Assembly: GCF_030161115.1 (NCBI RefSeq)
Contig: NZ_BSPQ01000001.1
Coordinates: forward strand, 186,001 to 250,000
Length of the DNA: 64,000 bases
Direction: 5' to 3'
Origin: Psychromonas marina
GTDB taxonomy: Bacteria > Pseudomonadota > Gammaproteobacteria > Enterobacterales > Psychromonadaceae
Position 1 is the first letter of the stretch; each line of letters begins with the position of its first letter. Positions 57,136 through 64,000 of the stretch are shown here, piece by piece. The notes under the pieces are model-generated. The model made no database searches. It had not been told where the DNA came from and was given only the letters and a program-made list of their open reading frames with translations. The translations under genes and the position numbers were made by a program.

Positions 57136-58170
57136 ATGAGTTCACTAAATAACACATATGCAGGTGTTAAACCGATTATTATTACTGCAGGTGAGCCTAG
57201 TGGGATCGGTGCTGATATTATTCTTAAGCTAGCTGAAACAGTTTGGCCTATCGCACTTATCGTTTGTGCAGATAAGTCACTCTTAGCAGCGCGAAACAAG
57301 CAACTTGACCTGAATGTAGAATTAGTTGATTACGACAGCACAAAAATGATTACCCCAGTTGGCATAGGTCAGTTAATTGTCGCGCATCAGCCATTAAATA
57401 GTCCATCTGAAGCGGGGCAACTTGATAAAAGCAATGCGCAATACGTGCTTGATACGTTAAGCTTTGCTAATGATGGCTGTTTATCGGGCGAGTTTTCTGC
57501 TGTTGTTACCGCTCCTGTCCATAAGGGCATCATTAATGAAGCGGGCATCAGCTTTAGCGGCCATACGGAATTTTTTGCTGAACAGTCAAATACCGATTTA
57601 GTAGTAATGATGTTAGCAACAACCGGGTTACGTGTTGCTCTTGTGACAACACATTTGCCGCTTAAAGATATTTCAGAGGCAATCACAGAGGCGCGCTTAA
57701 CTTCAATCATTAATATATTAAATAAAGAATTACAGCTTAAATATGGCATAAAAACACCTCGAATCTATGTGTGTGGATTAAATCCACATGCGGGTGAAGG
57801 TGGTCATATGGGCACAGAAGAGATTGAAACAATAGAACCAACACTTGAAAAATTGCGCTTACAGGGAATCGACCTTATCGGTCCATTACCTGCCGACACC
57901 CTTTTTCAAGAGAAATATCTGGAAGATGCAGACGCAGTACTAGCGATGTATCATGACCAAGGACTACCAGTATTAAAATACAAAGGTTTTGGTAAAGCGG
58001 TCAATATTACCTTAGGGCTTCCCTATATTCGCACCTCAGTTGATCACGGCACCGCCCTTGATTTAGCGGGTACAGGAAAAGCGGATACGGGGAGTTTACT
58101 GTGCGCAGTAGATGAAGCAATTACCATGGCAACTAGCCAACAAAGCAGATTAAATAGAGCAAAATTATGA
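57136..58170 (+). CDS. pdxA: 4-hydroxythreonine-4-phosphate dehydrogenase
   Basis: 344 residues. It oxidises 4-phosphohydroxy-L-threonine in the DXP-dependent pyridoxal phosphate pathway. Motifs: [47 protein letters not shown] with metal-binding His, [12 protein letters not shown], and [19 protein letters not shown]. It starts 1 bp after the surA stop and overlaps rsmA by 4 bp. Confidence 0.96.
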   Translation: MSSLNNTYAGVKPIIITAGEPSGIGADIILKLAETVWPIALIVCADKSLLAARNKQLDLNVELVDYDSTKMITPVGIGQLIVAHQPLNSPSEAGQLDKSNAQYVLDTLSFANDGCLSGEFSAVVTAPVHKGIINEAGISFSGHTEFFAEQSNTDLVVMMLATTGLRVALVTTHLPLKDISEAITEARLTSIINILNKELQLKYGIKTPRIYVCGLNPHAGEGGHMGTEEIETIEPTLEKLRLQGIDLIGPLPADTLFQEKYLEDADAVLAMYHDQGLPVLKYKGFGKAVNITLGLPYIRTSVDHGTALDLAGTGKADTGSLLCAVDEAITMATSQQSRLNRAKL

Positions 58171-58991
58171 ATGATAAAACACACTTAGGCCACACCGCAC
58201 GTAAGCGTTTTGGACAAAACTTTCTACATGATGATTACATCATCGATTCGATTGTGGCAGCGATTGCTCCACAACCTGATGATAATATTGTAGAGATTGG
58301 GCCTGGTTTAGGGGCGTTAACAGAGCCAGTTGCAAGCAAAGTAAAAGTGCTCAATGTGGTAGAGCTAGATAGAGACCTTGCGGAGCGTCTTGCTAAGCAC
58401 CCAACATTAAGCGAAAAACTAAATATCACTCAAGCGGATGCGATGCAGTTTGATTTTGGACAATTAGCAAGTGAAGAGAGACAACTACGTGTATTTGGTA
58501 ATTTACCTTACAACATATCAACACCGTTAATGTTCCATCTTTTTGAGTTTGCGACCAAAATTAAAGATATGCACTTTATGCTACAAAAAGAAGTGGTAAA
58601 CCGTCTTTGTGCTGGTCCAAACTGTAAAGCTTACGGCCGCTTAACAGTAATGGCACAATACTACTGTAAAGTTATCCCCGTGTTAGAAGTACCACCAACG
58701 GCGTTTATTCCAGCACCTAAAGTTGATTCTGCCGTTGTACGTCTAGAACCTTATGATGTGCCACCATTTATCGCTAAAAGCATGAAATCGTTAAACCAAG
58801 TATGTTCAATGGCGTTTAACCAACGTCGCAAAACAATCCGTAATGGCTTACGTGAAATTCTAGATGTCGAAGAGTTACAAGCACTCAATGTAGACCATAC
58901 TAAACGCGCTGAAAATATTAGTGTTGAAGAGTATGTACGTTTAGCAAACTACGTGTTTGACAGAAAAGAAAAACAGGCACAACAAGATTAA
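58167..58991 (+). CDS. rsmA: 16S rRNA (adenine1518/1519-N6) dimethyltransferase
   Basis: 274 residues. [18 protein letters not shown] start, SAM motif [14 protein letters not shown], motif [18 protein letters not shown], then [16 protein letters not shown] and [14 protein letters not shown]. Dimethylates the 16S 3' hairpin late in 30S assembly. The stop codon overlaps the apaH ATG (TAATG), with no apaG in between. Confidence 0.96.
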   Translation: MNDKTHLGHTARKRFGQNFLHDDYIIDSIVAAIAPQPDDNIVEIGPGLGALTEPVASKVKVLNVVELDRDLAERLAKHPTLSEKLNITQADAMQFDFGQLASEERQLRVFGNLPYNISTPLMFHLFEFATKIKDMHFMLQKEVVNRLCAGPNCKAYGRLTVMAQYYCKVIPVLEVPPTAFIPAPKVDSAVVRLEPYDVPPFIAKSMKSLNQVCSMAFNQRRKTIRNGLREILDVEELQALNVDHTKRAENISVEEYVRLANYVFDRKEKQAQQD

Positions 58992-59812
58992 TGGCAACCT
59001 ATATTGTTGGTGATATACAGGGCTGTTGCGATGAACTTCAGCAGTTACTGGCTTTAGCCAACTTTGATGCACATTGTGATGAGCTTTGGATAACCGGTGA
59101 CTTAGTCGCACGTGGTCCAAAGTCGCTTGAAACTTTGCGCTTTGTAAAAGGGTTAGGTGCAAGCGCGAAGGTGATTCTTGGCAATCACGACCTGCACCTG
59201 CTCGCTATTTGGCAAGGTATTCACCAAGCGAAAGATAACGATAAATTAACCCCATTATTAGCGGCCCCGGATTGCGATCAACTATTACACTGGTTACGCT
59301 TACAACCGCTTTTATTACGTCACCCTGAGTTTAATTTTGTGATGGTCCATGCGGGTATTTCACCACAGTGGAGTATTCACCAAGCCGAACAATTAGCCAA
59401 TGAAGTAGAACAGCGATTGCACTCAGATCAGTTCACAACACTATTACAGAACATGTATGGCAATCATCCTAATAGCTGGTCTGACAACTTAGCGGGTGAT
59501 GAACGTTTACGCTTTATCATCAATGCATTTACGCGAATGCGTTACTGTTTTTTAGATGGCAGCTTAGAGTTTAAAAATAAACTTGGCCCTGAACAGACTG
59601 ACAACAGTGTAATGAAGCCTTGGTTTGAAATTGAAACCTTAGATAAGAGCAGTGCCATCTTATTTGGACATTGGGCAGCGTTGCTTGGACAAGTTGACGA
59701 GGAAGGACTATACGCACTTGATACAGGCTGTGTGTGGGGAAATAGTTTGACTATGTTACGTTGGCAAGATAAAAAAACATTCTCGCTAAACTGCGCGATA
59801 CATAGCAAGTAA
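58991..59812 (+). CDS. apaH: Bis(5'-nucleosyl)-tetraphosphatase, symmetrical
   Basis: 273 residues. Metallophosphatase motifs: YIVGDIQGCCDELQQL at residue 4, LWITGDLVARGPKSLETL at about 34, VILGNHDLHLLAI at about 60, VMVHAGISPQWS at about 118, and LFGHWAALLG near the C-terminus. Hydrolyses Ap4A to two ADP and in E. coli also removes Np4 caps from RNA. It directly follows rsmA; convergent with the GGDEF gene. Confidence 0.95.
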   Translation: MATYIVGDIQGCCDELQQLLALANFDAHCDELWITGDLVARGPKSLETLRFVKGLGASAKVILGNHDLHLLAIWQGIHQAKDNDKLTPLLAAPDCDQLLHWLRLQPLLLRHPEFNFVMVHAGISPQWSIHQAEQLANEVEQRLHSDQFTTLLQNMYGNHPNSWSDNLAGDERLRFIINAFTRMRYCFLDGSLEFKNKLGPEQTDNSVMKPWFEIETLDKSSAILFGHWAALLGQVDEEGLYALDTGCVWGNSLTMLRWQDKKTFSLNCAIHSK

Positions 59813-59841
59813 CCCCCTGCTATGTGATCATTCATCTTATA

Positions 59842-61125
59842 TTAACTATCAAGTAAAACGAGTTGGTTGCGACCATTTTCTTTTGCTTGATATAGCGCTT
59901 TATCCGCCATTGTTATTGCCGATTCAATATCCAGAGACGGATCGGTAAATAAACCAATACTTGCGGTTACTTGTAAATTAAACCCATCATTTAAGACAAA
60001 ACGCTCCTTTTCAATGTGAGCACGTAAGGTTGATAGCTTTTGTTGCATCTGTTCAGTATTTTCAGCAACTAATAAAAAACAAAACTCTTCTCCACCAAAA
60101 CGCGCAACAACATCATGGTTTGCATTATCAGCTTCAAAATTTTCTATCAATAATGCCCCTAACTGACGTAACACAATATCGCCTGCATCATGCCCATAAT
60201 TATCATTTACTTTTTTGAAGTGATCGATATCTAATAATGCAATGCCAATTTGTAAGCCTTTCTTTTCATAACGCGTTAATACTTTATTGCCCACTTCAAA
60301 GAAATGACGACGGTTAAACAACCCGGTTAGAAAGTCCCTTGTCGCTAAGAATTTTAATTTATTGATGTGCTCAAGTAGATCCATATTCTGATTAATACGA
60401 CAGAAAAACTCTTCTTCAAGGAAAGGTTTATTAATAAAATCACTACCGCCTAATTTTAAAAAATGTGCTGACAACTGATTATTACCAAAAGCTGACATCC
60501 CAATAATTGCCATCTGCTGACTGCTATGTTCACGACGTAGTGCTTTGGTTAGCGCTAAGCCATCCATATTTGGCATGTTAAAATCTGTTAATACTAGGCT
60601 GATAGATGGATTTTCTTTTACCATTCGCAATGCATCAATACCATCAACCGCTTCCAATACATTAAACTGATAGATAACCAGAAGGTGTTTAATGTAAGAG
60701 CGAATACTTGCAGAGTCATCTACCACTAACACATCAATGTCGCTGTTGCGCTTTAATTGGCTTAATAAAGAGACAACATATTCAACGTTAGCGGGTCCCT
60801 CTTTTAAAACATAATCAACCAAACCTTTGGTATAGATTTTTTTTCGAAAACTATCATCAAGTTTACTGGTAAAAATGACTGACGGTATATTATGTGCTAA
60901 AACAAAATCAATCACTTCGCCGTTAGGTGCATCGGGTAAATTAACATCTAATAAACCGGCAAAAAACTGCTGTTTTTTCTCCGCTAATAACACTTTTAAA
61001 TCTGCGAAGTTTTCCACTGCAACCACAGTAAAATCCCCCGTGGATTCAATACTGCGCTTCAGAATGCGAGAAAACATAACACTGTCTTCTACCACTAAAA
61101 TTTGTTTTGATGACTTACTGTACAT
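59842..61125 (-). CDS. Double-receiver diguanylate cyclase (PleD-like)
   Basis: 427 residues from the ATG at 61125 (GGAAG upstream); a frame start six codons earlier (61143) lacks a ribosome-binding site. Receiver 1 (about 7-120) has VVEDSVMFSR and LLDVNLPDAPNG. Receiver 2 (about 133-250) has LVVDDSASIRSY, LVLTDFNMPNMDG and the KPF lysine. The C-terminal GGDEF domain (about 265-427) has RFGGEEFCFLL, an active-type signature. The inhibitory RxxD site is not intact (ANHD at that position). It makes cyclic di-GMP on phosphorylation; no kinase is adjacent. Confidence 0.9.
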   Translation of the reverse strand: MYSKSSKQILVVEDSVMFSRILKRSIESTGDFTVVAVENFADLKVLLAEKKQQFFAGLLDVNLPDAPNGEVIDFVLAHNIPSVIFTSKLDDSFRKKIYTKGLVDYVLKEGPANVEYVVSLLSQLKRNSDIDVLVVDDSASIRSYIKHLLVIYQFNVLEAVDGIDALRMVKENPSISLVLTDFNMPNMDGLALTKALRREHSSQQMAIIGMSAFGNNQLSAHFLKLGGSDFINKPFLEEEFFCRINQNMDLLEHINKLKFLATRDFLTGLFNRRHFFEVGNKVLTRYEKKGLQIGIALLDIDHFKKVNDNYGHDAGDIVLRQLGALLIENFEADNANHDVVARFGGEEFCFLLVAENTEQMQQKLSTLRAHIEKERFVLNDGFNLQVTASIGLFTDPSLDIESAITMADKALYQAKENGRNQLVLLDS

Positions 61126-61174
61126 GACACTTCCAAAATCCATTTGACTAAAATTAACTATTTAACGTCTATAT

Positions 61175-61663
61175 TTACACTTTATCTAATGTAACAAATT
61201 GATAGTTATAACCGTTTTTTTCATCCTTTAGGTGCTTCTCCCGCTCAACTTCTTGCCATTGTGCGCTCTGTAGATAGTCAGGGAATTGTGTATCACCTTT
61301 AGTTTCAAGATCAATAAACGTTAGGTATAAGCGATCGGCTTGCGCTAAAAACTGTTCATAAATCGTCGCACCACCAATAATCATCACCTCATCAACATCA
61401 CCGACTAATTTCTGTGCCTGCTCAAGTGTTTGTACGCACTCAACACCATCAATACTTAGATTAGCATCACGACTTAATACAATATTCTGACGGCCTGGTA
61501 ATGGGCGCCCAATTGACTGATAGGTTTTACGTCCCATGATCACCGGCTTACCCAGCGTGACACGTTTGAAAAACTGCAGGTCAGCAGGTAGATGCCAAGG
61601 CATTTTGTTATCTAACCCGATAACGCGGTTGTTAGCCATTGCAGCAATCATTGAAACTTTCAT
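61175..61663 (-). CDS. folA: Dihydrofolate reductase
   Basis: 162 residues. MIAAMANNRVIGLDNKMPWHLPADLQFFKR contains the catalytic Asp, then VIMGRKTYQSIGRPLPGRQNIVLSR and VMIIGGATIYEQFL. It reduces dihydrofolate with NADPH. GAGGAATAAT precedes the ATG. In E. coli folA is convergent with apaH; here the GGDEF gene lies between. Confidence 0.96.
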   Translation of the reverse strand: MKVSMIAAMANNRVIGLDNKMPWHLPADLQFFKRVTLGKPVIMGRKTYQSIGRPLPGRQNIVLSRDANLSIDGVECVQTLEQAQKLVGDVDEVMIIGGATIYEQFLAQADRLYLTFIDLETKGDTQFPDYLQSAQWQEVEREKHLKDEKNGYNYQFVTLDKV

Positions 61664-61776
61664 ATTATTCCTCGAACTATGTAAACGTGATTTTCTGCAA
61701 GATTATCAAATAAATAGTTTAAATGATGCATAAAATTTTGAGCATTGTTATGATTAATAGATGACCTCTCTTAAAA

Positions 61777-62772
61777 ATGGAAAGTATGATGTTAGGAAAA
61801 AAATCAATTATTAGTGGCGTGTCTATTATTACCTTAATTCTTTGGCTTGTTTCTATCTGGTGGGGATGGATGCCAAGCGCTTATGACGTAAAAATAAAAA
61901 CGACTGAAACCGCACAAATTAATAACCATCAAGCAGTATCAGGTTATACCACTGTATCAACATTGATTGATGTTACAGAGTGGCTCATCAACAAGCCAGG
62001 TGGATTCATTGCCAATGATATGACCCCTCCAGGAATATTTATGGATAATATGCCCGCATTTGAATTTGGTGTATTAGAGCAATCACGTGATTTAGCCCTC
62101 GCAATGCGTTTAAATTTCAGTCGTTCACAATCACAATCAACAGGTGACAAAGATTTAGAAACGGCACAAAGCAAACTTAATATTTCCCACAAAAGCTGGC
62201 AATTACCCAGTGCTGAAAATGAATATAGCGATGCAATTAAAGCATTAAAGCGTTACCGTACACGATTAATATCAACAGAAAATAGCGATGCACAATTCTA
62301 TACTCGCGCAGATAATTTAGGTGCATGGTTACGTGATGTTGAAAAACGTTTAGGCTCAATCTCACAAGAGCTAAGCGCAAGTGTCGGATACGATAGATTT
62401 GATACAGCACTATCTGGCGACCCAACAGCAAAACAATCAACCGCAAGTGCAGCAGAGTTAGAAGTAAAAACCTCATGGTGGAAAATTGATGATGTATTTT
62501 ATGAAAGCCGTGGTTCAACTTGGGCTATTTTGCATTTCTTAAAAGCCGTTGAGATTGATTTTGCCGACGTACTTGAGAAGAAAAATGCGCAGGCGAGTTT
62601 AAAACAGATCATTCGTGACTTAGAGTCAACACAAGATACTGTCTGGTCGCCGATGGTCCTAAATGGTAACGGCTTTGGATTATTAGCCAACCATTCATTA
62701 GTCATGGCAAATTACGTTTCGCGTGCGAATGCAGCGTTAATCGATCTGCGTATATTATTAGAGCAAGGTTAA
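61777..62772 (+). CDS. DUF2333 family protein
   Basis: 331 residues (starts at 61786 or 61789 are also possible and have GGAAAG nearer the usual distance). One N-terminal transmembrane helix (GVSIITLILWLVSIWWGW), then a soluble domain containing the conserved-looking LIDVTEWLINKPGGFIANDMTPPGIFMDNMPAFEFGVLEQ split across about residues 65-105, TRADNLGAWLRDVEKRLGS, SWWKIDDVFYESRGSTWAILHFLKAVEIDF, and NGFGLLANHSLVMANYVSRANAALIDLRILL. Found across gammaproteobacteria; function unknown. 4 bp before the next gene. Confidence 0.8.
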   Translation: MESMMLGKKSIISGVSIITLILWLVSIWWGWMPSAYDVKIKTTETAQINNHQAVSGYTTVSTLIDVTEWLINKPGGFIANDMTPPGIFMDNMPAFEFGVLEQSRDLALAMRLNFSRSQSQSTGDKDLETAQSKLNISHKSWQLPSAENEYSDAIKALKRYRTRLISTENSDAQFYTRADNLGAWLRDVEKRLGSISQELSASVGYDRFDTALSGDPTAKQSTASAAELEVKTSWWKIDDVFYESRGSTWAILHFLKAVEIDFADVLEKKNAQASLKQIIRDLESTQDTVWSPMVLNGNGFGLLANHSLVMANYVSRANAALIDLRILLEQG

Positions 62773-62776
62773 TAAG

Positions 62777-63181
62777 ATGAAAGGAGCAGGCGGTACATCG
62801 GGTGGAATTGGAACATTCTTTATCGGTTTAATAATGATGATCGGAGGATTCTATTTATTGCTTAATGCCATATCTGTTACCTCTAATTTTTCACTAGGTC
62901 GCAACTTATATCGGTTTTCAGGAATGGGAGGAAACTATTCGATTACCAGCGGTATGGTAATGATTCCTTTTATGTTTGGTATCGGCCTTATTTTCTACAA
63001 CAGTAAAAATATTATTGGCTGGGTATTAGCAATAGGATCGATTACAGCACTTATCTTTGGCGTTATTGCATCGATCCAGTTTAGTTTTAAAAGTATGACG
63101 GCTTTTGATTTGATCGTCATCTTAGTGCTTGCTATAGGTGGCTTAGGGCTGTTTTTTAAATCCTTAAAAAGCATGCCATAA
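62777..63181 (+). CDS. Small polytopic membrane protein paired with DUF2333
   Basis: 134 residues with a Gly-rich start (MKGAGGTSGGIGTFFIG) and about four transmembrane helices (8-28, 53-73, 78-102, 108-127). No recognised family. Starts 4 bp after the DUF2333 stop, so it is likely its operon partner. Ends at a strong terminator. Confidence 0.65.
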   Translation: MKGAGGTSGGIGTFFIGLIMMIGGFYLLLNAISVTSNFSLGRNLYRFSGMGGNYSITSGMVMIPFMFGIGLIFYNSKNIIGWVLAIGSITALIFGVIASIQFSFKSMTAFDLIVILVLAIGGLGLFFKSLKSMP

Positions 63182-63205
63182 AATAAACGAGTCATTTACA
63201 GACAT

Positions 63206-63241
63206 AAAAAAACCGCTTAAGGAGTTAAGCGGTTTTTTTAT
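63206..63241. terminator. Bidirectional terminator
   Basis: AAAAAACCGCTTAA and TTAAGCGGTTTTTT form a 14-bp stem around GGAG, between convergent genes ending at 63181 and 63261. T tracts are present in both directions. Confidence 0.92.
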
Positions 63242-63260
63242 GTCTGGGCTTTATGAACGA

Positions 63261-63596
63261 TTAACCGCAGCACTTTTTGTATTTTTTACCGCTGCCACAT
63301 GAGCAAGGGTCATTACGCTTTGGTGTTTTCTCAAAAGTCGTTGTTTTAGGTTTATTTAGAAAACCTTCAAGCTCTACAATATTTTCTGCTTTGCTTTCAT
63401 TTACTTCAATATCAGCAAATAATCCATGCTCTGTTAAGAGTGCTTCAACTTCTACTTTTCTTGCTTCTGTTTGCACTAATAAAGCAAATGGGAAATCTTC
63501 TGTACCTGATTTTGCAGTACGTTTAGTATTAAAACCGTAACTTGAATGTTTTGGTTTCTTCTCTTTTTTCCCTTTAAAGAAAAATTTATCTGACAT
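63261..63596 (-). CDS. SEC-C motif protein (PBPRA1643-like)
   Basis: 111 residues from the ATG at 63596, supported by GAGGA eight bases upstream; a longer frame to 63641 is not supported. Basic N-terminus MSDKFFFKGKKEKKPKHSSYG, a middle ferredoxin-like part (FPFALLVQTEARKVEVEALLTEHG), and the C-terminal zinc SEC-C motif NDPCSCGSGKKYKKCCG. This resembles the PBPRA1643 family of small SWIM/SEC-C proteins in Vibrio-related bacteria. Function unknown. Confidence 0.85.
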   Translation of the reverse strand: MSDKFFFKGKKEKKPKHSSYGFNTKRTAKSGTEDFPFALLVQTEARKVEVEALLTEHGLFADIEVNESKAENIVELEGFLNKPKTTTFEKTPKRNDPCSCGSGKKYKKCCG

Positions 63597-63749
63597 GGTT
63601 TGTTCCTCAATATTAATTGAGCGCAGTTTATACGATTCCAAAAATGTATTAAAGCTATTAATAGCAATTGCAGCTAGAGAGGTATTAAGACTGCTCGAAC
63701 AAAATAGAGCAGTCTCAAAAATTTCAGTGAGATAAGAGGCTAAAAGCAG

Positions 63750-64000
63750 TTATACGATAGGTCTACCGCGATAAATTAATATTGAAGGTAGTGCTAAGCC
63801 AAAACTTAATGCGCCTAATATAAACAGTGTTTTCAAACCATTTTCTGTAATAATTTGCATTAACTCTACACTATAACCGGCGGTATTAAGCTCAACCAAA
63901 CCAATCATAGTGGTAAATGCGAAACTGCCAGGGATCATCGGGATAACCGATGCTACCGTGAAAACGGGCCTTGGAATTAAACGCTTACGCGACCAATACA
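63750..64000 (-). CDS. ThrE/YjjB-type threonine/serine exporter subunit (N-terminus beyond window)
   Basis: Only the last 83 codons are present; the frame is open to the right edge. The segment RPVFTVASVIPMIPGSFAF followed by a hydrophobic helix (LKTLFILGALSFGLALPSILIY) is the C-terminal transmembrane region of ThrE_2 / DUF3815 proteins. A partner YjjP-like half would be expected beyond the edge. An internal ATG at 63938 is not the start. Confidence 0.7.
   Translation of the reverse strand, partial: YWSRKRLIPRPVFTVASVIPMIPGSFAFTTMIGLVELNTAGYSVELMQIITENGLKTLFILGALSFGLALPSILIYRGRPIV

Noticed and set aside
1-64000. tRNA, rRNA, CRISPR arrays, toxin-antitoxin or phage-defence genes
   Set aside because: Looked for on both strands by eye; none recognised. 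Short or unusual RNAs could be missed without covariance searches.

Overview
The window is a low-GC gammaproteobacterial chromosome segment. The conserved blocks (yceD-rpmF-plsX-fab-holB, rluB-yciO-rnm-trp, lptD-surA-pdxA-rsmA-apaH) point to a marine Alteromonadales/Vibrionales-type bacterium. Gene content and the AT-rich intergenic style look most like Psychromonas; that genus is an inference, not something the sequence proves. I see no rRNA, tRNA, CRISPR array, prophage or intact insertion sequence.

Layout. 1-5.4 kb: lipid A flippase MsbA (cut by the left edge), ComEC, a DUF2062 membrane protein and a small outer-membrane barrel. 5.5-9.4 kb: an accessory sugar-acid cluster (Gfo/Idh/MocA oxidoreductase, RspA/ManD-type dehydratase, divergent LacI-family regulator with two abutting palindromic operators), with a MITE-like element between the two enzyme genes. 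9.4-11.7 kb: aquaporin Z, an exported DUF411 protein with a small exported Cys-containing protein, and a DUF3087 protein. 11.7-18.2 kb: carAB and pepD, separated by a region with a perfect FNR-type palindrome and a 38-codon membrane ORF. 18.6-29.8 kb: a long leftward block, yceD-rpmF-plsX-fabH-fabD-fabG, then a 0.67 kb structured gap, then acpP-fabF-pabC-mltG-tmk-holB-ycfH. acpP has its own upstream region with a FadR-like operator. 30.1-34.5 kb: yceF, the Na+/H+ antiporter nhaD (its ribosome-binding site lies in a 14-bp hairpin) and uvrB. 34.5-36.5 kb: an AT-rich gap with paired DnaA boxes, then yajG and ppiA. 36.5-48.1 kb: rluB, yciO and rnm leftward; then rightward a complete trp operon (attenuator leader, trpE, G, D, CF, B, A), a DUF4136 lipoprotein, yciB and yciI. 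48.2-53.2 kb: an uncharacterised pair (unknown protein plus a PstS-like/OmpA fusion), dapD, a DUF2937 protein and djlA. 53.4-59.8 kb: lptD-surA-pdxA-rsmA-apaH, tightly coupled and without apaG. 59.8-64 kb: a double-receiver GGDEF protein, folA, a DUF2333 protein with a membrane partner, a SEC-C protein and the end of a ThrE/YjjB-type exporter gene.

Most of the window is housekeeping: lipid A and LPS export, fatty acid initiation and elongation, carbamoyl phosphate, tryptophan, diaminopimelate, folate and pyridoxal phosphate. The less ordinary signals are mainly between genes: the nhaD 5' hairpin, the FadR-like site before acpP, the FNR site with the small membrane ORF, the hairpin pair between acpP and fabG, the MITE-like and REP-like repeats, a dispersed 14-bp tandem repeat, and the DnaA-box pair. 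I did not find a clearly new multi-gene system. The best candidates for undescribed biology are the nhaD leader, the FNR-linked micropeptide and the PstS-OmpA two-gene unit.
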